Positions 17,340 through 24,678 of a stretch of 47,892 nucleotides of DNA are shown here, in pieces. Each line of letters starts with the position of its first letter. The stretch's first letter is position 1. The DNA lies in assembly GCA_020436785.1 (NCBI GenBank), contig JAGQXC010000322.1, forward strand, positions 1-47,892, in the 5' to 3' direction. The DNA is from Saprospiraceae bacterium (GTDB lineage Bacteria; Bacteroidota; Bacteroidia; Chitinophagales; Saprospiraceae). Made by a program: the position numbers and the translations under genes. The notes beneath the pieces were generated by a model. The model saw only the letters and a list, made by a program, of their open reading frames with translations, was not told the DNA's origin and did no database searches.

Positions 17340-17708
17340 TTTGTATGCATTCTTCAATACAAAACAATACAAAAGCCCATAAATGCAGGCTAAAACCTCC
17401 TTGTTTGAAGTAAAATTAGTATGAAGATCAATGGTTGCAATGTCATTAACTGTCGCCTCCCCACATCAACCATTATCAGGAGTTGCATGTAACCGTAGTG
17501 GTTTAACATTGGTTTCAAATCTCGAAGATTGGGAACGAATCCATGAAAGAATTAACGAGGACAGTTCAGATGGTATATTAAGGGATTGACAAAAAATCAC
17601 TTTCACACCAAACGATTGCTTGACCAGCAGGGCGCACATATTTTTGGATACTCCTTTTCCTTCTTTATACCTTCTTTATGTCAGTATAACTAACTTTATC
17701 CCTAAAAA

Positions 17709-18797
17709 TTGAATTTCCCTAAAACAAGGAATTTCAGCAAAGCGAACCAATACTTCATCAGCACTCTGCTTATTGGAGTGACGGCGGTGATATGTTTTTT
17801 TCTGGTCGGTTTTATTGGTTACCGAACCGTTTCACTCATCCTATTACTTTCCGTTTCATTCAATGCGATTTTATTTGATCTGCTTCCGGTAATGCTTTCG
17901 GCGCTCTTGAGTGCCCTCATTTTAAACTTTTTCTTTATCCCGCCCATACTTACCTTCTATATCGGAACGCCAGAGGATGGGCTGACCTTCCTGTTGTATT
18001 TTGTCATTGCATTAATAAATGGTGCGTTCACGTATAAGATTAAGGAATTCGAACGCAAAACTAGGGATGAGGAAGAAAAAGCGAATGCCATTCGCCTGTA
18101 TACCACCTTACTCAATTCGCTTTCACACGAATTGAGAACTCCAATAGCAACCATTATTGGTGCGATTGATACCATCAAGGACCACAATTCACGTCTCACG
18201 GAAAGTAACAAGATCGAATTGTATTCCGAGATTGAAGTAGCCAGCTTAAGGCTGAACCGGCAAGTGGAAAATTTACTCAATATGAGCAGATTGGAAGCTG
18301 GATTCATTCAACCACAAAAAGATTGGTGTGATATCAACGAACTAATATCTTCCGTCATTTCAACTGAAAACATCGCTGCAAACCCTCATCCAATTGAATT
18401 CACTCCTGATGAATCACTGCCCTATTTCAAACTTGACGGCGGATTGCTCGAACAAATCCTCAGTAATCTCATCCATAATGCATTGCAACATACACCGGAA
18501 AAAACGAAAATAATTATAGAAGCAACAAGTTCGAATACCCATTGTATTATTGGTATTTCAGACAATGGAAACGGATTTCCACCTGACGAAATTGGCCTTG
18601 TCTTTAACAAATTTTACCGATTAAAAAATACGTCTGGAGGAGGTACGGGATTAGGGCTCTCATTGGTCAGAGGTTTCGCTGAAGTAATGGGGGGCGAAGT
18701 TAATCTGAACAACCAACAGGGAGGGGGAGCAAAATTCACCTTAAAGATTCCGTGTGAACAATCCCATAATGAAAGCCATAACATGGACGAAGTATGA
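17709..18797 (+). CDS. KdpD-like sensor histidine kinase lacking the KdpD/Usp sensor
   Basis: A 362-aa sensor kinase. Residues about 17-110 form the four-helix DUF4118 membrane domain found in KdpD. A short linker leads to the HisKA domain (NSLSHELRTPIATI, phospho-acceptor His about 140) and a HATPase_c domain with the N box (NLIHNALQHTP), G1 (DNGNGFP), F box and G2 (GGGTGLGLSLVRG). Full KdpD is about 900 aa and begins with KdpD-sensor and UspA-like domains; these are absent. The start is TTG 17709; no ATG precedes the first helix. Its stop overlaps the regulator's start (ATGA), so the two are translated together. Probably senses membrane or potassium state, by analogy only. Confidence 0.9.
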   Translation: MNFPKTRNFSKANQYFISTLLIGVTAVICFFLVGFIGYRTVSLILLLSVSFNAILFDLLPVMLSALLSALILNFFFIPPILTFYIGTPEDGLTFLLYFVIALINGAFTYKIKEFERKTRDEEEKANAIRLYTTLLNSLSHELRTPIATIIGAIDTIKDHNSRLTESNKIELYSEIEVASLRLNRQVENLLNMSRLEAGFIQPQKDWCDINELISSVISTENIAANPHPIEFTPDESLPYFKLDGGLLEQILSNLIHNALQHTPEKTKIIIEATSSNTHCIIGISDNGNGFPPDEIGLVFNKFYRLKNTSGGGTGLGLSLVRGFAEVMGGEVNLNNQQGGGAKFTLKIPCEQSHNESHNMDEV

Positions 18798-19465
18798 ACA
18801 AAGCAGAAATACTTATCATCGATGATGAGCCTCAGATACGCAAATTGCTGCAAATTATTCTGGAGAGCAACGAGTACAAAGTAAGTCAGGCAAGCACCGG
18901 TAAGGAAGGAATGATCATGGCAGCCATGCATCCTCCGGATTTGATTTTACTGGATATTGGCTTACCGGATTGCAACGGGCATGAGATTCTGGCAGAACTT
19001 AGGGAATGGTACAATAAACCGATTATTATTCTTTCGGTGCGTGATAATGAATTCGACATCGTTTCGGCATTGGATCATGGTGCGACAGATTACCTGACAA
19101 AACCATTTCGAACCGGTGAATTACTGGCAAGAATCCGGTCATCATTCCGAAGGAGTCAAAATGTTGACAACAATACAACCATTACTTCCGGGGAGATTGA
19201 AATTGACCTGATCGCCCGGCTTGTTAAAAGAAAAGGTGAAATCCTTAAGCTCACCTCCACGGAATACAACTTGTTGGCCTTATTTGCAAAAAATGAAGGG
19301 AAGGTTCTGACTCACAAATACATCCTCAGGGAAATATGGGGCATTGGAAATCAAACGGAGACTCTTCGCGTTTTTGTAGGTACTTTACGCAAAAAGATTG
19401 AGGAAAATCCCAGTAATCCTCGACACATCTTAACTGAAATTGGAGTGGGTTATCGGTTCCAATAA
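18794..19465 (+). CDS. KdpE-like OmpR/PhoB family response regulator
   Basis: A 223-aa response regulator. The receiver domain has the acidic pair IIDDEP, the phospho-acceptor Asp54 in LILLDIGLPD and the Lys in YLTKPF. The C-terminal winged helix reads LTSTEYNLLALFAKNEGKVLTHKYIL and ends VGYRF, as in KdpE and other OmpR-type regulators. It overlaps the kinase gene by 4 nt (ATGA). No kdpFABC genes follow; the linked potassium gene is kup, divergent and about 1.3 kb away, which is the likeliest target by position. Regulatory target is inference. Confidence 0.92.
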   Translation: MNKAEILIIDDEPQIRKLLQIILESNEYKVSQASTGKEGMIMAAMHPPDLILLDIGLPDCNGHEILAELREWYNKPIIILSVRDNEFDIVSALDHGATDYLTKPFRTGELLARIRSSFRRSQNVDNNTTITSGEIEIDLIARLVKRKGEILKLTSTEYNLLALFAKNEGKVLTHKYILREIWGIGNQTETLRVFVGTLRKKIEENPSNPRHILTEIGVGYRFQ

Positions 19466-19539
19466 ACAATTAACAAAGTGCTTATGCTTGCAATGATTAT
19501 TTTATACTCTATTTATTAAGAATGGATTTTCTTCGATAA

Positions 19540-19659
19540 ATGGTTATATTATTTCTATTTAAGGAGCTATTTCTACTCGCTGGAGTGGTAATAATTCTCC
19601 TCTTCATCGGTTGGATGTACTACATTTCCTATTGTGAAATATTTAAACACCGGCGATGA
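19540..19659 (+). CDS. 39-aa one-helix membrane microprotein candidate
   Basis: A 39-codon frame with ATG, starting directly after a TAA. It encodes one hydrophobic helix (about residues 10-25, FLLAGVVIILLFIGW) flanked by a short head with one Lys-Glu pair and a Tyr-rich, basic tail (YYISYCEIFKHRR), a layout that fits a single-pass protein with a positive cytosolic end. It lies 74 nt after the response regulator on the same strand and ends 17 nt before repeat copy B. No family match claimed. Confidence 0.35.
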   Translation: MVILFLFKELFLLAGVVIILLFIGWMYYISYCEIFKHRR

Positions 19660-19676
19660 TTACCGGATCCTAAATC

Positions 19677-19886
19677 CCATGAAACGTGTAATGGCCTTGG
19701 GTGCCATCACCACTTTCACCGTATTCTCAGTTGGTAACCGCAAGATCCTGAGGAAAGCCAGCCGGACGACCATCGAAGAAGAAGATGTGGAGATGATCAG
19801 CACCTTGTAGCCTTCCGCCATCGACAGATCCCTGTAAAAAAATGGTGAAGTTTAACGTTTCAGTTTTTGGAATGCACTCCATGGAA
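19677..19886 (+). repeat. Copy B of the triplicated Bcr/CflA 3' end
   Basis: Corresponds to about 14129-14330 of copy A, from CCCATGA to CTCCATGGAA, including the noncoding tail beyond the stop. A block of nearly 70 nt around the codons for NRKILRKASRTTIEEED is identical to copy A; the edges have diverged and small length changes occur only in the noncoding tail. Confidence 0.9.
19679..19810 (+). pseudogene. Fragment of Bcr/CflA transporter (last 43 codons)
   Basis: The fragment keeps an open frame from an ATG to the same TAG as the intact gene and encodes the last transmembrane helix in part and the full charged tail (ending EEEDVEMISTL). Everything upstream of the last helix is missing, so it cannot transport. 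Substitutions relative to the intact gene cluster at its 5' end. It is best read as a remnant, although a 43-aa peptide could in principle be made. Confidence 0.75.
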
Positions 19887-19988
19887 CTCAAGCTTTACTG
19901 TTTGGCAGGAACTACAATGAAGTTACTTTTAGAAAGCAAAGAGTATTTTGGCTTTCTATTACAATTATCCCAAATCTTTTTCTAATGA

Positions 19989-20579
19989 TTATCGTCTTTC
20001 CCAAAATTTCAAAAAGCCTCCTTCTGCATCAAGTACCAATTTATATGATTTTGGAACTTCCTTCAAAAAACCGTAGTAGGTAACCAGTCTTGTCCCTGAA
20101 GGCATCGTATCCAATTCATTTCTCACATACCCGACATAACAATTGTACAATTGGCGACTCCGCAGTGTAGTTTGGTCAATAGGATCTTCCCTACAAATAT
20201 TTTCGTGAAATGAATTAAAAAAGTAAAATGATTTAAATTCTGAAAATTGTACGTTTACTATATTTTCGTTTATCATACTCACACGATCAAGGTCATATCT
20301 CTCAATCACGTGATTGGCTATATCACATAGAATGGTTCTTTGCTCCACTCCAACATATTGTGCGCTTGTCCACGCAGAGCCAATCATGCAAAATTTTCCG
20401 GGTCCGGCCCCAATGTCGAGAACAGCATTGCTTTTTTCACCAAGGTAATCAGAAGCCAATTTTGCGACTTTTACAGAGGTGAAGTGCATATCGGATAAAA
20501 GCCTGATATTGGAAGGGAAAACTTTATCAAACTCACGATCAGAAATGTCCTTATTCGCTTTGATGTGTCTGAATAACAT
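19989..20579 (-). CDS. Class I SAM-dependent methyltransferase
   Basis: A 196-aa protein with a Rossmann-type methyltransferase core. Motif I is AVLDIGAGPGKFCMIG (about residues 53-68), followed by YVGVEQR (motif II acidic/Glu equivalent) and an aromatic segment FKSFYFFNSFHEN in the position of motif IV. The layout resembles small DOT1-like or generic Methyltransf families; the acceptor (protein, nucleic acid or small molecule) cannot be told. It is the only minus-strand gene in the accessory block between copies B and C, and is AT-rich like its neighbours. No operon partner. Confidence 0.8.
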   Translation of the reverse strand: MLFRHIKANKDISDREFDKVFPSNIRLLSDMHFTSVKVAKLASDYLGEKSNAVLDIGAGPGKFCMIGSAWTSAQYVGVEQRTILCDIANHVIERYDLDRVSMINENIVNVQFSEFKSFYFFNSFHENICREDPIDQTTLRSRQLYNCYVGYVRNELDTMPSGTRLVTYYGFLKEVPKSYKLVLDAEGGFLKFWERR

Positions 20580-20771
20580 TAAACTAAATTAACCAGTTTA
20601 CAAATTATTGAAGATCAAAATTACTCCAAACGATTCAAATGGTCACTATCATGTAAAGGTTGACTCCCACTGGTTAATCATCCCGATTTTGCGAGTCAAG
20701 TGATCGCTTTAATGACTTCTGCATTGAACAGGTAGCGTATTTATTTGTACCATGCTTAGGAATATTTTTCA

Positions 20772-21251
20772 ATGAATCACTCTCAACACACCGGCCATTC
20801 TACTTCAAACCATTCCCACCACGATCACCACCGCATGATGATCAGGGATTTCAGACGTCGATTTTGGATTTCGCTTGCGCTAACGCTGCCTGTCCTGGCG
20901 CTCTCTCCCTTAATCAAAAAAGGACTTGGCCTGGAATTCAGCATACCGGGGGACCGCTATATTTTGTTTGGCCTCTCGAGCATTCTATTTTTTTACGGAG
21001 GGTTCCCCTTCCTCAAAGGGCTGGTTGACGAAATCCATAAAAATTCAGCGGGTATGATGACCCTGATCGCAGTGGCCATACAGATGTTTATTGGTGCCGG
21101 CGCCTCTGTCCTGGTCAGCGTATTGCACTTTCAATCATCCTTGCCTATGACGGGTGTAATGGCACTGTGCACCATCACCGCTTTCACAGACTTCTCATTT
21201 GGCAACCGCAAGATCCTGAGGAAAGTCAGCCTGGCGACCATCGAAGTATAA
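20772..21251 (+). pseudogene. Chimera: copper P-type ATPase N-terminus fused to Bcr/CflA C-terminus
   Basis: A 159-aa open frame. Residues 1 to about 102 match the start of the CopB-type ATPase at 24679 (His-rich head, MMIRDFRRRFW, FFYGGFPFLKGL, GMMTLIAVA) at clearly less than full identity. From IQMFIGAGASVLVSV on, the protein is the C-terminal 57 residues of the Bcr/CflA transporter. The join falls at GCCAT, shared by both parents at that point. All ATPase catalytic parts (TGES, CPH, DKTGT) are missing, so it cannot pump copper. It may be a relic, or a His-rich membrane protein with a new role. The frame ends early at TAA relative to the transporter because of two substitutions. Confidence 0.85.
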
Positions 21252-21275
21252 GATGTGGAGAGGATCAGCACGCTG
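21075..21275 (+). repeat. Copy C of the triplicated Bcr/CflA 3' end
   Basis: Matches 14050-14250 of copy A without gaps, with about 22 differences in 201 nt by eye. Homology ends near the former stop codon, earlier than in copy B. Its left edge is the fusion point inside the chimeric ATPase frame. Confidence 0.88.
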
Positions 21276-21313
21276 AGAGTGTCCTGGTTATCCACCCCTT
21301 TGTTTTTTGTTTC

Positions 21314-21345
21314 ATTGACATTTAATAGCAATTGGCTTAACTTTG
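21314..21345 (+). promoter_or_regulatory. Bacteroidota-type promoter of the copper block
   Basis: ATTG, 20 nt, then TAACTTTG. The -7 box fits TAnnTTTG fully and ends 19 nt before the ATG at 21365, so it probably drives the HYC_CC_PP gene and perhaps the genes after it. Confidence 0.55.
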
Positions 21346-21364
21346 TCAAAATCAGTTCAATCTG

Positions 21365-21826
21365 ATGAAGATAAGTCTCCCATATCGATTGATCGCATTG
21401 ACTCTGGCACTGTTGACCGCTGTATCATCAGTTGGAGTTGCTGCCAACCTACATTATTGCCAGGGTCATCTTTATTCATTTGCTCTCTGGGGTAAGGCCG
21501 CCGTTTGCAATGATTTGCATGGTGAAATGCAAATGCATAACTGTGATCATGATCAACAGGTTTGCAATTACAATGACAATCCTCAGTTCAGCAAATCAAA
21601 TTGCTGCCAGAATCGGCTTTCTTATGCCCATTCCGATCAAGATCTGGAAATTACTCACTGCACATTGAATTGGCTCAATGCATCGCCAATCTTCTTTAAT
21701 CCGGATCATTTTACAAGTCTTCATCTCTTGAATAATCAAGAATTGGAGCCCATTTTCAAGACAAATAATCACGCGCCACCTCTTCCAAAGGACATACCGA
21801 TCCTTTTCCAATCTTTCTTGTTATAG
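21365..21826 (+). CDS. HYC_CC_PP family protein (copper-linked)
   Basis: A 153-aa predicted exported protein. After a signal peptide (about 1-27) come the three hallmarks of the HYC_CC_PP family in order: HYC at residues 30-32, a CC pair (NCCQN) near residue 80, and a PP pair (APPLPKD) near the C-terminus. In between, further Cys and His (NCDHDQQVC, THC) could bind metal. Proteins of this family occur in Bacteroidota next to metal-export genes; the molecular role is not established. Here it opens a copper block, directly before a multicopper oxidase, and has its own promoter. Length is usual for the family. Confidence 0.8.
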   Translation: MKISLPYRLIALTLALLTAVSSVGVAANLHYCQGHLYSFALWGKAAVCNDLHGEMQMHNCDHDQQVCNYNDNPQFSKSNCCQNRLSYAHSDQDLEITHCTLNWLNASPIFFNPDHFTSLHLLNNQELEPIFKTNNHAPPLPKDIPILFQSFLL

Positions 21827-22044
21827 CTCACCTTTATCCCTCTCAGGCAACCATTGCCTTTCGATTAGTTCGTTTTGGTGTGAACACATCAAGTGGTTCG
21901 GTCAAATGCAAAGTGTTGTTTCTGAAAATTTCATTTTGAAGGCCATATGGTTACTTAATAGAATTTTCAGAATCCTTTATGAGACGAGCTATTAATGGTG
22001 TTCAAAACCAGGACAGGTCATCTTCGCCATTAAAATTCTATAAC

Positions 22045-23745
22045 ATGAAAAAAGCAGTACAATTCCTAATATGGGTTCTTCCAATAGGAATCATAGCTCA
22101 AAATGCCCTTTTTATCCCTGATACTTTAAGCGGCAATTCCATTGAACTCCGGCTTCAATCAGGCCAGGTTGAATTTTACCCCGAATACCTCACAAAAACC
22201 ATGGGGTACAACCAGGATTATCTGGGACCAACTTTGATGCTGAACAAAGGTCAATCTGTAAACATGCATGTAATTAATGATCTCAGTACATCTACCACCC
22301 TGCATTGGCATGGCATGCATGTATCGGCCAAAAATGATGGAGGACCACACACGGTCATACCTGCCGGTAACACCTGGAGTCCCTCCTTTACCGTAATGGA
22401 TCAGGCTGCCACTTATTGGTACCATCCTCATTTACACCAACATACGGAAGAACAAGTCACCCTGGGCGCGGCCGGTGTAATCATCGTCCGGGATCCGGAA
22501 GAACGCAAATTAATCCTACCCCGGACCTACGGCAAAGATGACTTTCCCATTGTCATCCAATCGCGTGCGTTCTCTGCAGATAAACAAATGATGATCCAAA
22601 CAGCGGGTGATGATGTTATCCTTTGTAACGGAACCCGTGATGCGTATTTGCAGGTTCCAGCCCAGGTTGTCCGTTTGCGTCTGCTCAACGGTTCTACTGA
22701 ACGCGTCTACAATCTTGGTTTTTCAGATGATATGCCCTTCTATCAAATAGCGACCGACGGAGGTCTCTTGAATGCTCCGGTTTCTTTAAACCGACTGATA
22801 CTTGCTCCGGGAGAACGAGCTGAAATACTTTTTGACCTGCATAATGTTGAAGGAAAGACCATCCAAATGACAAGCTATTCTTCTGAATTATCCTGGGGTA
22901 TGTATGGCTCTTCACATCCCAGTATGATGCCCATGGGATCAATACCTGGATATGGCCAGAATGGTTTGAATGACAGAGACTTTAAAGTCATGCAATTGAC
23001 GGTTGTGGCTCCAACCGAAAATCCAATTTTAGCGGTACCGGAATCGTTGATCACAAATAAACCATATCCCATTTCCGAGACCTCTGCTTACCGGAATCTG
23101 ATATTTACTCCGGAGCATGACGAAATGGGACCAGGTGCTATGACCAATGGACCGTTTGAGATTAATGATGCGGAATTTGATCCAAATATCATCAATTTCC
23201 GCATTCCCTTGAACAATACCGAAGTGTGGGAATTAACCAATAGGACGGCCATTGCTCATCCTTTCCAAATACATGATGTACAATTCTACATTCTGGATAT
23301 CAATGGAAATCCGCCACCTCCCAATGAGCAAGGAAGAAAGGATGTCGTTCTGGTGCCTCCCATGTCTGGAACCGTCCGTTTCATCACCAGGTTTGCGGAT
23401 TTTGCTAACCAGGAAACGCCATTCATGTACCATTGTCATATGCTCACGCACGAAGACGCAGGTATGATGGGACAGTTTATCGTGGAAGGACAAACCTCTG
23501 GGATTGCCACCACGACTAAACCTGAAATAACCTTATATCCTAATCCGGCTTACGACCAGATTACGGTATCCGGACTCACTCCTGGAATTATTTCAGTCTA
23601 CAATGCCAACGGTCAGCTACTGGAAACACGCAAATCGGAAAAATATTTTGAAAAATTCCAATTATCCGGGTTACCCGCCGGGATGTATTTTTTCAAAATT
23701 CAGGAAAAAGATGATATCCAATTACTTAAAGTGATAAAAAATTAA
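22045..23745 (+). CDS. Multicopper oxidase with T9SS sorting domain
   Basis: A 566-aa secreted multicopper oxidase. All four copper motifs are present: HWHGMH (His87, 89), WYHPHLH (His127, 129, 131), HPFQIH (His405, 410) and HCHMLTHEDAGMM (His463 to 469, type 1 and trinuclear ligands). Three cupredoxin domains fill residues about 25-490. The last 75 or so residues are a type A T9SS sorting domain (LYPNPAYDQITVSGL, then GMYFFKI), so it is exported across the outer membrane. The ATG at 22045 gives a clean signal peptide ending IIAQ; the frame is open further upstream. Likely oxidises Cu(I) or phenolics; copper detoxification is inferred from neighbours. Confidence 0.92.
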   Translation: MKKAVQFLIWVLPIGIIAQNALFIPDTLSGNSIELRLQSGQVEFYPEYLTKTMGYNQDYLGPTLMLNKGQSVNMHVINDLSTSTTLHWHGMHVSAKNDGGPHTVIPAGNTWSPSFTVMDQAATYWYHPHLHQHTEEQVTLGAAGVIIVRDPEERKLILPRTYGKDDFPIVIQSRAFSADKQMMIQTAGDDVILCNGTRDAYLQVPAQVVRLRLLNGSTERVYNLGFSDDMPFYQIATDGGLLNAPVSLNRLILAPGERAEILFDLHNVEGKTIQMTSYSSELSWGMYGSSHPSMMPMGSIPGYGQNGLNDRDFKVMQLTVVAPTENPILAVPESLITNKPYPISETSAYRNLIFTPEHDEMGPGAMTNGPFEINDAEFDPNIINFRIPLNNTEVWELTNRTAIAHPFQIHDVQFYILDINGNPPPPNEQGRKDVVLVPPMSGTVRFITRFADFANQETPFMYHCHMLTHEDAGMMGQFIVEGQTSGIATTTKPEITLYPNPAYDQITVSGLTPGIISVYNANGQLLETRKSEKYFEKFQLSGLPAGMYFFKIQEKDDIQLLKVIKN

Positions 23746-23806
23746 GTGTATTGAAATTAAATACCTCCCGCATTTTCCTATTAACTAATCAAAAAAATTT
23801 CAAATC

Positions 23807-24250
23807 ATGAAAAAACTGATTTTATTTCTGACAATAGCCGGTAGTTCATGGCTACTGTCCAGTTGCAATTCTACTGCCCCCAACACCGATCAAATTTTGC
23901 AAAACGAAGCTTCGCGAAAGCAACTATTTGAGCAAATTGCATCCAATCATGAGATGATGATGGCTTTTATGCCGGTCATGATGGGTAATGAGCATGCCAA
24001 AATGATGCTGCAAGGGAATAAGGATTTGCAGGGGATGATGATGTCCGCCGACAATATGATGCAGATGATGAAAGACAATCCCAGCACCATGCACAATATG
24101 ATGAGTGCCATGATGAAAGATGGCCCCATGATGGCCCACATGATGCAAATGATGAGTCAGGGTGGTATGATGAGTGAAGATTGCATGCACTCGAGCATGA
24201 TGATGATGCAGGGCAAAGGCATGAATATGGGTGAAATGATGAATCATTAA
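23807..24250 (+). CDS. Met-rich lipoprotein, probable copper binder
   Basis: A 147-aa lipoprotein (lipobox LLSSC, Cys20). Residues 48 to the end are packed with methionines, usually in pairs to quadruples (MMMAFMPVMM, MMQMM, SSMMMM), with several His next to them; 38 of 147 residues are Met. Met clusters bind Cu(I), as in CopC-, CusF- or PcoE-like proteins and methionine-rich loops of copper oxidases. The motif pattern is not one I can name as a family. It lies 61 nt after the multicopper oxidase and so may be its copper store or partner at the membrane. The repeated ATG codons also make the reverse strand look His-rich; that is an artefact. Confidence 0.8.
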   Translation: MKKLILFLTIAGSSWLLSSCNSTAPNTDQILQNEASRKQLFEQIASNHEMMMAFMPVMMGNEHAKMMLQGNKDLQGMMMSADNMMQMMKDNPSTMHNMMSAMMKDGPMMAHMMQMMSQGGMMSEDCMHSSMMMMQGKGMNMGEMMNH

Positions 24251-24331
24251 TCAGCAACTCCCGGAAAGACCTGGAAATGCGCTGAATAGGATGATTTTTT
24301 GAAATAGCCTATTGTTTTAACGCAAGGTGAT

Positions 24332-24346
24332 CCTGAAACTTTCAGG
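24332..24346. promoter_or_regulatory. Inverted repeat CCTGAAAcTTTCAGG
   Basis: Two perfect 7-nt arms around one base, in the 290-nt gap between the Met-rich lipoprotein and the 43-aa microprotein. It could be an operator for the copper genes or a small hairpin. No T-tract follows. The remainder of the gap shows nothing I can support. Confidence 0.3.
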
Positions 24347-24540
24347 GAACTTCTTATTCAGCAGCATTTCCATGCGGGACTCCCGTATATAATTTGAAGC
24401 ACCCCTCTTGACGGGTTTATTGTGGAGTCTCTAAATTAATTTCTGTTTCATGTTAAGACGAGTTTCAGTTCTTGTACTTTAAAAATGGGGTAAATGCTGA
24501 TATAGATAATTTCTGAAATTAAAGTCCCAAAATTGCCCTG

Positions 24541-24672
24541 ATGAAAAATTGTTGCCAAACAGATGAAACGCTGCAACCTCCAAAATTTCTGTCCTGGTTA
24601 AAAAGGCTGCTATGGTTTATCATTATCGTCCTTTTTACATTCATCCTTATTGATCAACTAATTAACCGATAA
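24541..24672 (+). CDS. 43-aa membrane microprotein with Cys-Cys head
   Basis: A 43-codon ATG frame ending 6 nt before the CopB ATPase start. It encodes a short head with a Cys-Cys pair (MKNCCQTDE), a basic linker (FLSWLKRLL) and one hydrophobic helix (about residues 23-38, WFIIIVLFTFILI). The tight spacing to the ATPase, the adjacent cysteines and the single helix suggest a metal-delivery or regulatory subunit of the pump. Similar short CC-plus-helix ORFs are, as far as I recall, seen near metal exporters in this phylum, but I can give no family name. Too short for most gene finders. Confidence 0.6.
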   Translation: MKNCCQTDETLQPPKFLSWLKRLLWFIIIVLFTFILIDQLINR

Positions 24673-24678
24673 CAAAAA

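Larger units (their letters stand above)
16859..17708. other. 850-nt stretch with little coding capacity
   Basis: This AT-rich gap separates the minus-strand kup pair from the plus-strand two-component genes. It holds one plausible microprotein (17235-17339, minus) and a 13-nt palindrome AACACCTGGTGTT at 17097-17109. Other frames are short and unconvincing. Several direct runs of A and T occur but no clear TAnnTTTG box was found; TAACTTTA at about 17691 is one base off and lies just before the kinase start. Confidence 0.5.

Noticed and set aside
17434-17505. 23-codon plus-strand frame in the 850-nt gap
   Set aside because: Too short, no hydrophobic or conserved pattern, no promoter or overlap support.
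20660-20699. Inverted repeat TTGACTC/GAGTCAA before the chimeric frame
   Set aside because: Seven-base arms with a 26-nt loop are weak as a hairpin and of a size expected by chance.
14050-21275. Idea that the three repeats are a simple assembly artefact
   Set aside because: Copies differ at many positions, have different lengths and different left partners, which a collapsed or echoed repeat would not show; a misjoin at a copy cannot be fully excluded without reads.
23924-24247. Long His-rich open frame opposite the Met-rich lipoprotein
   Set aside because: It is the reverse complement of repeated ATG codons (CAT = His); signal peptide, lipobox and strand context support only the plus strand.
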